Below, one piece after another: positions 1 through 5,287 of a DNA stretch of 6,484 nucleotides. The position numbers were made by a program, and so were the translations under genes. Source of the DNA: Bifidobacterium breve (GTDB lineage: Bacteria > Actinomycetota > Actinomycetes > S36-B12); contig CALPZT020000097.1 of NCBI GenBank assembly GCA_943328365.2, positions 1-6,484 on the forward strand. The letters run 5' to 3'. Within the stretch, counting starts at the first letter, position 1. Each line of letters starts with the position of its first letter. The notes beneath the pieces are model-generated. The model ran no database searches, was not told the DNA's origin, and saw only the letters and a list, made by a program, of their open reading frames with translations.

Positions 1-694
1 CGGGATCGGTGCGGGCGATGATTCCGTAGGAGGGAACGATCTCGGGAAGTGCCTCGACTGGTACGCCGAAGAGCTCGCACAGCTCGGCGCTCCAGGCGCC
101 GGTGTGGAGGTCGTACAGGAGTGTTCGCGAGGCGTTCGACGCATCGGTCACGTGGAAGAGGCCGCGGGTCATTCTCGCGATGAGATACGAGTCGACGGTG
201 CCGATTGCGACACGTCCGGACTCGACGTTCGCCCAGGTGACCGGGTCATGCTCGCGGACCCAGGCGATCTTCGTTCCGGAGAAGTATGGGTCCAGCCGGA
301 GGCCGGTGAGGGCGGCTACTCGCGGCTCATGTCCTGCGTCGCGCCACTCCTCGCACATCGTGGCGGTTCGCCGGTCCTGCCACACGATCGCCCTGCGTGC
401 CGCTCCAAGGGTCTCGCGATCCCAGAAGCACACGGTCTCTCGCTGGTTTGCGATCCCGACGGCTGCTATATCGGCAGTGTTCGAGCCGATGTCGCTGAGC
501 CCTGCGAGGGCAATTCGCGCGGCCCCGAGCGTGGCCGACCAGATGTCGTTCAGGTCATGCTCAACCCAGCCGTCACCGGGGAAGTGCTGCTCGAATTCGC
601 GATAGCCAGATGCGATGACAGAGCCCTCCTCGCCAACGACGAGGGCGGTGACTCCGGTGGTGCCGGCATCGATAGCGAGGACGCTTCTGGGCAT
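1..694 (-). CDS. glpK: Glycerol kinase, N-terminal 231 residues (cut by window edge)
   Basis: This cytoplasmic FGGY-family kinase phosphorylates glycerol with ATP to sn-glycerol 3-phosphate, the entry step of glycerol catabolism. The frame is open from the ATG at 694 to base 1, giving 231 of the family's usual 500 or so residues; the C-terminal half, with the catalytic Asp and most of the ATP site, is outside the window. Visible motifs are the phosphate loop DAGTTG (9-14), NQRET (83-87, the Arg-Glu that binds glycerol), WQDRRT (105-110), DPYFSGTK (135-142, with the substrate-contacting Tyr137), and HVTDASNASRT (181-191). These separate it from xylulokinase and gluconokinase. No Shine-Dalgarno sequence precedes the ATG; a TACAGT box lies 6 nt upstream, suggesting a leaderless message. 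It is transcribed divergently from the phosphofructokinase gene, with a palindrome and half-sites between them. Confidence 0.95.
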   Translation of the reverse strand, partial: MPRSVLAIDAGTTGVTALVVGEEGSVIASGYREFEQHFPGDGWVEHDLNDIWSATLGAARIALAGLSDIGSNTADIAAVGIANQRETVCFWDRETLGAARRAIVWQDRRTATMCEEWRDAGHEPRVAALTGLRLDPYFSGTKIAWVREHDPVTWANVESGRVAIGTVDSYLIARMTRGLFHVTDASNASRTLLYDLHTGAWSAELCELFGVPVEALPEIVPSYGIIARTDP

Positions 695-700
695 GGCTGA

Positions 701-706
701 ACTGTA
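701..706 (-). promoter_or_regulatory. Putative -10 box for leaderless glpK
   Basis: On the minus strand this reads TACAGT and is followed by 6 nt and then the glpK ATG. A TANNNT box ending 6-7 nt before the start codon would put transcription start at or next to the A of the ATG, the usual arrangement of leaderless actinobacterial genes. There is no Shine-Dalgarno sequence, which agrees. No good -35 hexamer is visible about 17 bp further upstream. Confidence 0.5.
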
Positions 707-730
707 GTTCGCGCTGCGCGGGCGCGCGGG

Positions 731-755
731 TCACGCGCATTCGATCGAATCGTGA
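731..755. promoter_or_regulatory. Palindrome flanked by TCACG/CGTGA, candidate operator
   Basis: Bases 739-750 read ATTCGATCGAAT, a perfect 12-bp palindrome and the most AT-rich spot in this intergenic region. It is flanked by TCACG (731-735) and CGTGA (751-755), inverted copies of each other but offset by 3 bp from the palindrome centre. If glpK transcription starts at 694, the element lies about 37-61 bp upstream, a position suited to an activator or a repressor of either divergent gene. Which protein binds is unknown. Confidence 0.35.
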
Positions 756-789
756 GCGATCGGCCCTTTCCCAAGGTGGTGCCATCGGG

Positions 790-795
790 TAGGTT
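790..795 (+). promoter_or_regulatory. Weak candidate -10 box for the pfk operon
   Basis: TAGGTT fits the TANNNT pattern and would give a start near base 802 and a 5' leader of about 75 nt before the phosphofructokinase ATG. No recognisable -35 hexamer is present at the right spacing, so support is weak. Confidence 0.25.
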
Positions 796-807
796 TGCGC
801 ATGACAG

Positions 808-831
808 CGGTTACAACCGTGAATGGTCACG
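808..831. promoter_or_regulatory. Two overlapping inverted repeats in the pfk leader, candidate operator
   Basis: CGGTT-AC-AACCG (808-819) overlaps CGTGA-ATGG-TCACG (818-831); both have perfect 5-bp arms. The second uses the same CGTGA/TCACG pentamer that flanks the palindrome at 739-750. The block lies between the candidate -10 box at 790-795 and the phosphofructokinase Shine-Dalgarno sequence, where a bound repressor would block transcription. The function is inferred from symmetry alone. Confidence 0.35.
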
Positions 832-863
832 AACAGACGCCCCGACTCAGGGGCCAGGTGCCG

Positions 864-870
864 AAGGAGA
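864..870 (+). promoter_or_regulatory. Shine-Dalgarno sequence that fixes the pfk start
   Basis: AAGGAGA lies with its GGAG core 7 nt before the ATG at 877. This, together with the conserved family N-terminus starting at that codon, selects 877 over the in-frame ATG at 823. Confidence 0.8.
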
Positions 871-876
871 ACGGTC

Positions 877-1902
877 ATGCGCGTTGGAGTGCTCACGGGT
901 GGGGGCGACTGCCCAGGGCTGAACGCAGTTATCCGCGCGGTGGTCCGCAGAGGCGTCGAGGAGTACGGCTACGAATTCGTCGGATTCCGTGATGGCTGGA
1001 AGGGTCCGCTCGAAGGGCTCTCGACTCCCCTCGATATTCCTGCGGTGCGCGGCATCCTGCCGAGGGGCGGCACCATCCTCGGATCCTCGCGCACCAACCC
1101 GATCAAGGTCGAGGGCGGCATCGAACGGATCGAGCGCAATCTCGAGGACCTTGGCATCGACGCACTCGTCGCAATCGGCGGGGAGGACACCCTCGGGGTC
1201 GCGACGAAGCTCACCGAGCACGGCTTCCACGTCATCGGCGTCCCGAAGACCATCGATAACGACCTCTCCGCGACCGACTACACCTTCGGGTTCGACACTG
1301 CCGTGACCGTTGCGAGCGAGGCAATCGACCGCCTCCACACGACCGCCGAATCGCACCACCGGATCCTCATCTGCGAGGTCATGGGACGTCACGCGGGTTG
1401 GATCGCCCTGCACTCCGGCATGGCCGGCGGTGCCAACGGCATCCTCATCCCGGAGGTCCCGTTCGAGCTCGACGATGTCATCGGCTGGGTCGAATCCCGG
1501 TTCAAGTCCAGTTACGCACCGATTTTGTGCGTGGCGGAAGGGGCGCTCCCGAAGGAGGGCAGCCTCATCACGAAGGACTCGACGCTTGATGCCTTTGGCC
1601 ACGTCAAGCTCTCCGGCATCGGTGAATGGCTCGCGACGCAGATCGAGGAGCGCACCGGGCATGAGGCGCGCACGACGGTCCTCGGTCACATCCAGCGGGG
1701 CGGTTCGCCCACGGCGTTCGACCGCGTACTCGCCACCCGATTCGGGCTCAATGCGATCACCGCGGTCAAGGACGGTGCCTGGGGCACGATGGTGGCGCTG
1801 CAGGGCACCGACATCGTGCGCGTCCCGCTCGAGGCGGCCACCGGGGTCCTCAAGACCGTGCCCCTGGCCCGCTACGAAGAGGCGTCGAGCTTCTTCGGAT
1901 GA
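877..1902 (+). CDS. pfp: 6-phosphofructokinase, predicted pyrophosphate-dependent type
   Basis: The 341-residue protein, of normal length for a short-form PFK, interconverts fructose 6-phosphate and fructose 1,6-bisphosphate in the cytoplasm. It begins MRVGVLTGGGDCPGLNAVIRAVV, the actinomycete form of the nucleotide-loop motif. Other landmarks are GGTILGSSRTNP (64-75), IGGEDTLG (100-107), PKTIDND (123-129, with catalytic Asp127), MGRHAGW (169-175), EGALP (221-225) and GHIQRGGSP (270-278). Numbering coincides with E. coli PfkA. Position 104 is Asp and position 124 is Lys, where ATP-using bacterial PFKs have Gly at both. In the family, Asp104 plus Lys124 marks pyrophosphate as the phosphoryl donor, as in the Amycolatopsis methanolica enzyme; actinomycete ATP-users keep Gly104. 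The reaction would then be reversible and probably not allosterically controlled. It is divergent from glpK and 19 bp before the DAHP synthase gene. The family is certain; the donor is inferred. Confidence 0.95.
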   Translation: MRVGVLTGGGDCPGLNAVIRAVVRRGVEEYGYEFVGFRDGWKGPLEGLSTPLDIPAVRGILPRGGTILGSSRTNPIKVEGGIERIERNLEDLGIDALVAIGGEDTLGVATKLTEHGFHVIGVPKTIDNDLSATDYTFGFDTAVTVASEAIDRLHTTAESHHRILICEVMGRHAGWIALHSGMAGGANGILIPEVPFELDDVIGWVESRFKSSYAPILCVAEGALPKEGSLITKDSTLDAFGHVKLSGIGEWLATQIEERTGHEARTTVLGHIQRGGSPTAFDRVLATRFGLNAITAVKDGAWGTMVALQGTDIVRVPLEAATGVLKTVPLARYEEASSFFG

Positions 1903-1908
1903 GTCATC

Positions 1909-1914
1909 TACCCT
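1909..1914 (+). promoter_or_regulatory. Putative -10 box for leaderless DAHP synthase mRNA
   Basis: TACCCT sits in the 19-bp gap after the phosphofructokinase stop, 7 nt before the DAHP synthase ATG. No Shine-Dalgarno sequence lies in this gap. The layout nearly repeats that of glpK (TACAGT, 6 nt, ATG), so the aromatic gene may have its own leaderless transcript in addition to read-through. No clear -35 hexamer is seen. Confidence 0.4.
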
Positions 1915-1921
1915 TAGCCCC

Positions 1922-3274
1922 ATGACCGCGTCGTCCCCCCGAGTTCCTGCGCCTCCCATCACCTGGCCCGATCTCCCCGCGCTCCAGCAGCCGCCGTGGC
2001 CGGACGAGCAGGAGCTTGAGCGGGCGGTCGCCGAACTTCGGGTGCTTCCGCCGCTCGTGTTCGCCGGCGAATGCGATCTGCTCATGCAGCGTCTCGCCTC
2101 TGCGTCAGCAGGACAGGCGTTCGTGCTCATGGGGGGTGACTGCGCCGAGACCTTCCAGGCGAACACGGCGGACTCGATTCGGGCCAGGCTCCAGACCGTG
2201 CTGCAGATGTCCGTCATCCTCACGTATGCCGCATCCCTGCCGGTGGTGAAGGTGGGCCGTCTCGCAGGCCAGTACTTCAAGCCGCGCAGCAAGGCGATCG
2301 AGATTCGCGATGGCGTCGAAATGACGTCCTACCTCGGCGATGCCGTGAACGCGATCGAGTTCGATGCGGCCCTGCGCCGTCCGGATGCGCAGCGGCTCGT
2401 GCGGGCCTACCACGCGTCAGCGTCCGCACTGAACCTCGTGCGGGCATTCACCCAGGGTGGCTACGCCGATCTGCGGCAGGTGCACGCCTGGAACCAGGAC
2501 TTCGTCCGCGACTCCCTCGCGGGGCAGCGCTACGAGACAATGGCTGCCGACATCGACCGGGCCCTGTCGTTCATGCATGCCTGCGGAGCGAATCCAGACG
2601 AGTTCCAGCGCGTCGAGTTCTATGCCGCCCACGAGGCACTGTCGATCGACTACGAGCGAGCGCTCACCCGCATCGATTCGCGCACGGGCCTGCCCTACGA
2701 CGTCTCCGGGCACTTCCTGTGGATTGGCGAGCGCACCCGTCAGCTCGATGCCGCCCACGTGCACTTCGCCTCGCAGATCCGCAATCCGATCGGGGTCAAG
2801 GTGGGCCCGACCGCGTCACCGGACGAGATTGCCGAGCTGGCAGAGCTGCTCAATCCCGAGCGGGTCCCGGGCCGGCTTACCCTCATCACCCGCATGGGTG
2901 CCGGAGCCGTCCGCGATGTCCTGCCGGGCATCGTCCAGAAGGTCGACGCCTGCGGCGTACCCGTCGTGTGGGTATGCGACCCGATGCACGGAAATACCCG
3001 CGAGGCAGCGACCGGCCACAAGACGCGGCTGTTCGACGATGTCATCGACGAGGTGCTCGGCTTCTTCGAGGTGCACCGCAATCTCGGCACCTTCCCCGGC
3101 GGCATTCACATCGAGCTGACCGGCGACGATGTCACCGAGTGCGTCGGGGGTACCGGCGGCGTCCTCGAGAACAACCTCGGCGATCGCTACGAAACCGCAT
3201 GCGACCCGCGGCTGAACCGCGAGCAGAGCCTCGAGCTCGCCTTCCTCGTCGCGGACATGCTCATCAAGCGGTAG
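1922..3274 (+). CDS. aroG: Class II 3-deoxy-D-arabino-heptulosonate 7-phosphate synthase
   Basis: This cytoplasmic enzyme condenses phosphoenolpyruvate and erythrose 4-phosphate into DAHP, the first step of the shikimate pathway. The product has 450 residues, typical of the class II (plant and actinobacterial) family. The four metal ligands are visible: Cys74 in GGDCAETF (71-78), His356 in DPMHGNT (353-359), Glu398 in HIELTGDD (396-403) and Asp428 in DPRLN (428-432). Each lies 13 residues before its counterpart in the M. tuberculosis enzyme (Cys87, His369, Glu411, Asp441). The same offset places the phosphoenolpyruvate-site residues at Arg113, Glu270, Lys293 and Arg324, all present. The N-terminus is therefore about 13 residues shorter than the tuberculosis protein, where that region takes part in aromatic amino-acid feedback; regulation may differ. 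The frame is open upstream to 1310, but that part overlaps the phosphofructokinase and lacks family sequence, so the ATG at 1922 is chosen. The methyltransferase gene follows after 8 bp. Confidence 0.96.
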   Translation: MTASSPRVPAPPITWPDLPALQQPPWPDEQELERAVAELRVLPPLVFAGECDLLMQRLASASAGQAFVLMGGDCAETFQANTADSIRARLQTVLQMSVILTYAASLPVVKVGRLAGQYFKPRSKAIEIRDGVEMTSYLGDAVNAIEFDAALRRPDAQRLVRAYHASASALNLVRAFTQGGYADLRQVHAWNQDFVRDSLAGQRYETMAADIDRALSFMHACGANPDEFQRVEFYAAHEALSIDYERALTRIDSRTGLPYDVSGHFLWIGERTRQLDAAHVHFASQIRNPIGVKVGPTASPDEIAELAELLNPERVPGRLTLITRMGAGAVRDVLPGIVQKVDACGVPVVWVCDPMHGNTREAATGHKTRLFDDVIDEVLGFFEVHRNLGTFPGGIHIELTGDDVTECVGGTGGVLENNLGDRYETACDPRLNREQSLELAFLVADMLIKR

Positions 3275-3282
3275 TCCGCTCC

Positions 3283-3795
3283 ATGCTGAAGTACGCCGAT
3301 TTCAATGTTCCCGGTGGCACGCTGACCGTCGTAACCGACTCGGCTGCGACAGGCGACCGTGGCAAGCGGTCATATGGCGCCGTTATCGCCGCGACCTATC
3401 GAGGCCTGGACGACGCCATCGAGCGGATCGAGGGGTATGACGCACCGGTACGCGCCCCGCTCGACCCGGTCGCCGCTGCCATTGGTCGGTACTGCGACGG
3501 AGAACTTCTGGCGCTCGATGAGATCTCGGTGCGGCAACGGGGCGGCCCGTACCAGTGCGAGGTCTGGTTGCACATGCGAATGATCCGCCCGGGCACTGTC
3601 GATTCCTACGGCGAGCTCGCCCGCAGATCCGGCAGGCCGAGGGCCTTTCGCGCCGTCGGCACGGCCTGCTCGAGCAATCTCATCGCGCTGATCGTGCCAT
3701 GCCACCGAGTGGTGGCATCGAATGGCCTCGGGGGCTACGGCTACGGACTCCAGGTGAAGCGCGCGCTCCTCGATCACGAAGGCGCTGCTTACTGA
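3283..3795 (+). CDS. ogt: Methylated-DNA--protein-cysteine S-methyltransferase
   Basis: This 170-residue suicide repair protein transfers alkyl groups from O6-alkylguanine (and O4-alkylthymine) in DNA to its own cysteine. The acceptor is Cys140 in PCHRV (139-143). Aligned with human MGMT, it has Tyr109 (in VDSYGELA), the arginine finger Arg123 (in RPRAFRAVG, 118-126), the hinge Asn132, His141 and Glu166, so the full catalytic set is present. The usual Asn-Pro of the hinge is Asn-Leu here. The C-terminal GLGGYGYGLQVKRALL (148-163) fits the family. No Ada-type zinc domain precedes it, so it is a stand-alone Ogt/MGMT protein. The chosen ATG lies 8 bp after the DAHP synthase stop and has no Shine-Dalgarno sequence; translation probably depends on ribosomes finishing the upstream gene. 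The frame is open further upstream only inside the DAHP synthase gene. A repair gene in this operon is a functional mismatch, probably shared expression only. Confidence 0.94.
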   Translation: MLKYADFNVPGGTLTVVTDSAATGDRGKRSYGAVIAATYRGLDDAIERIEGYDAPVRAPLDPVAAAIGRYCDGELLALDEISVRQRGGPYQCEVWLHMRMIRPGTVDSYGELARRSGRPRAFRAVGTACSSNLIALIVPCHRVVASNGLGGYGYGLQVKRALLDHEGAAY

Positions 3796-3811
3796 CCGGT
3801 GCCGATCGCGC

Positions 3812-3844
3812 GCCTGCCTTCAGCGAATGCGGCTGAGGCTAGGC
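3812..3844. terminator. Hairpin between convergent genes, likely bidirectional terminator
   Basis: Bases 3812-3824 pair with 3832-3844 around a 7-nt loop (3825-3831). The stem has 12 pairs (outer GCCT/AGGC, then GCCT/AGGC, then CAGC/GCTG) with two single-base bulges, T3820 and T3840. It fills much of the 43-bp gap between the methyltransferase stop and the decarboxylase stop, and its right arm contains the decarboxylase stop codon (3839-3841). There is no T-run on either side, as often seen in high-GC bacteria, so strength as an intrinsic terminator is uncertain. Confidence 0.5.
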
Positions 3845-5263
3845 GAGGTACGCGGAGAGTCGTTCAATCGTTCCGTCGAGGTCGGCGGTCGTGGTCGCCG
3901 GGTTGATGATGCACAGGCGCAGGACGGTCCGTCCGGAGAGCACCGTGCTCGTCACGGCGGCGTACCCATCAGCGGTGAGACGTGCCGCGGCGAGCGAGTG
4001 GTCTCGGTCGGTTCGACCGCGGGCTGCGAAGGTGATGATCCCGAGTTGTGCGGGGGTGACGATCTCCAGGTTCGGATCAGCCTCGATCACCAGTTGCGCG
4101 TACTCGGCGAGGCCGATGCCTCGGTCGATGGCCCGGCCGATGGTGTCGAGGCCGTAGGCGCGAAGGGTGAGCCAGAGCTTGATGCCTCGGCCTCGACGGG
4201 TGAGCTCGAGACTGCGGTTGTGCAGGTCGACCTCGCTGCCGGTGACATCGGCGAGGTACTCCGGATACATCGCGAAGGTGCGCTCGAGGGCACCCGGCTC
4301 GCGGACGAACAGGCAGGCGATGTCATATGGCTGGAAGAGCCACTTGTGCGGATCGACGACGAACGAGTCGGCGCGCTCGAGACCGGGCATCACGGCCCGC
4401 CCACGCTCGCAGAGGGCAGCCGGCCCGCCGTAGGCGCCGTCGACATGGAGCCAGGCCCCGTATTCGTCGCAGATGTCAGCGATGGACGGGAGGTCGTCGA
4501 CCGCACCGGTATTCGTCGTCCCGGCAGTTGCGACGACCATGAGCGGCCGCAGGCCGCGGCTGCGGTCCTCGGCCATTGCCGCTCGCAGCGTCGACGCGGA
4601 CAGCCGATAGTGCTCGTCGGGTGGAAGCGAGCGGATGGCCTCGGCTGGCTGGCCCATTGCGAGCAGGCCGCGATTGATTGATGCGTGGGTCTGATCGGTC
4701 AGGTAGATGACGCCCTCGCCGCGCAGGTGCCTCGCTGTGATGGCACCGGTGATGTTCGCCATCGAGCCGCCGGAGAGGAGCACCGCCTCGCAGGTCGGTG
4801 CGAGGCCGATCGCGTCCCGCAGCCACTCGCAGGCGATGATCTCGACCGCAGTCGGGCCGGACCCACCGCCCCATGACGATGCGACCGACTGCATGCCGGT
4901 GGCGAGCCACTCGCCGAGGACGGCCGGATACGACGACGGCCCAGGGACCCGAGCGAAGTAGCGTGGATGATCGCCGTGCTGCTGATTGCGCAGGACGACG
5001 TCAGCGAGGAGCCCGAGATCGTCGGCGATGGGCGACGGAGTGACGGGCGCGGGGCCGCCGATGAGTGCGCGCAGCCGCGCGGGCTCCTCCTCGCTGATCG
5101 CGCGCTGATCGCCGATGGAGGCCATGTGCTCGACCACTCGGTCGACGATCGAGTAGCCGAGGCGGCGCATGGCCTCGGGATCGATGGCGAGGAGATCGCT
5201 CGGGACGTCGAGTGCCGCGCGAGTGCCGTCGTCCATTGATGCCAAGGGATCCGTGGCTGCCAT
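3839..5263 (-). CDS. PLP-dependent group II decarboxylase, aromatic-amino-acid-decarboxylase-like
   Basis: The 474-residue protein belongs to fold-type I, group II decarboxylases (aromatic amino acid, histidine, glutamate and 2,4-diaminobutyrate decarboxylases), which turn amino acids into amines plus CO2. PLP residues are present: Lys307 in DPHKW (304-308) for the Schiff base, Asp275 in HVDGAYGG (273-280) facing the pyridine nitrogen, His193 in TDQTHAS (189-195) stacking on the ring, plus GGSMAN (165-170) and TAGTTNTGAVDD (246-257). HPRYFARVPGPSSYP (99-113) resembles the substrate-pocket segment of aromatic decarboxylases. The mobile loop (about 338-350) has no Tyr where aromatic decarboxylases place their catalytic Tyr; I align Leu347 there. 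Substrate, and even simple decarboxylation, are therefore uncertain. Start: AAGGAG at 5271-5276 lies 7 nt before the ATG. It follows the FAD oxidoreductase gene by 24 bp on the same strand, so the two are probably co-transcribed. Confidence 0.9.
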   Translation of the reverse strand: MAATDPLASMDDGTRAALDVPSDLLAIDPEAMRRLGYSIVDRVVEHMASIGDQRAISEEEPARLRALIGGPAPVTPSPIADDLGLLADVVLRNQQHGDHPRYFARVPGPSSYPAVLGEWLATGMQSVASSWGGGSGPTAVEIIACEWLRDAIGLAPTCEAVLLSGGSMANITGAITARHLRGEGVIYLTDQTHASINRGLLAMGQPAEAIRSLPPDEHYRLSASTLRAAMAEDRSRGLRPLMVVATAGTTNTGAVDDLPSIADICDEYGAWLHVDGAYGGPAALCERGRAVMPGLERADSFVVDPHKWLFQPYDIACLFVREPGALERTFAMYPEYLADVTGSEVDLHNRSLELTRRGRGIKLWLTLRAYGLDTIGRAIDRGIGLAEYAQLVIEADPNLEIVTPAQLGIITFAARGRTDRDHSLAAARLTADGYAAVTSTVLSGRTVLRLCIINPATTTADLDGTIERLSAYLA

Positions 5264-5270
5264 GTGATCG

Positions 5271-5276
5271 CTCCTT
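5271..5276 (-). promoter_or_regulatory. Shine-Dalgarno sequence of the decarboxylase gene
   Basis: On the minus strand this reads AAGGAG, 7 nt before the ATG at 5263, and supports that start over the in-frame Met at residue 10. It lies inside the 24-bp gap after the oxidoreductase stop, so the second gene of the pair is translated independently and strongly. Confidence 0.8.
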
Positions 5277-5287
5277 CGTGGGGCTGG

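Noticed and set aside
102..700. Two plus-strand frames opposite glpK
   Set aside because: Both are antisense to a clear glycerol kinase frame and show no recognisable motifs.
819..830. GTGA-N4-TCAC as a CRP/cAMP site
   Set aside because: The CRP consensus needs six bases between TGTGA and TCACA; the spacing here is four, so I kept it only as an unnamed inverted repeat.
823..876. Earlier in-frame ATG for the phosphofructokinase
   Set aside because: It would add 18 Arg-rich residues absent from the family, whereas 877 has an AAGGAG sequence at good spacing and starts the conserved MRVGVLTGGG.
801..992. Small frame starting at the ATG at 801, just behind the TAGGTT box, which could look like a leaderless leader peptide
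   Set aside because: It runs 116 bp into the phosphofructokinase in another frame and becomes strongly Arg-rich; no attenuation-like structure or codon run was seen.
1310..1921. Upstream in-frame extension of the DAHP synthase
   Set aside because: It lies inside the phosphofructokinase in another frame and gives Ser/Arg-rich sequence unlike the family; the family N-terminus begins at 1922.
847..2292. Long 481-codon minus-strand open frame across the phosphofructokinase and start of the DAHP synthase
   Set aside because: It is antisense to two genes with complete conserved motifs. Its translation is Arg/Asp-rich with no recognisable domain, typical of shadow frames in GC-rich DNA.
3827..4681. 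284-codon plus-strand open frame opposite the decarboxylase
   Set aside because: It is antisense to the PLP decarboxylase and its composition follows the complement of that gene; no family motif or ribosome-binding site was seen.
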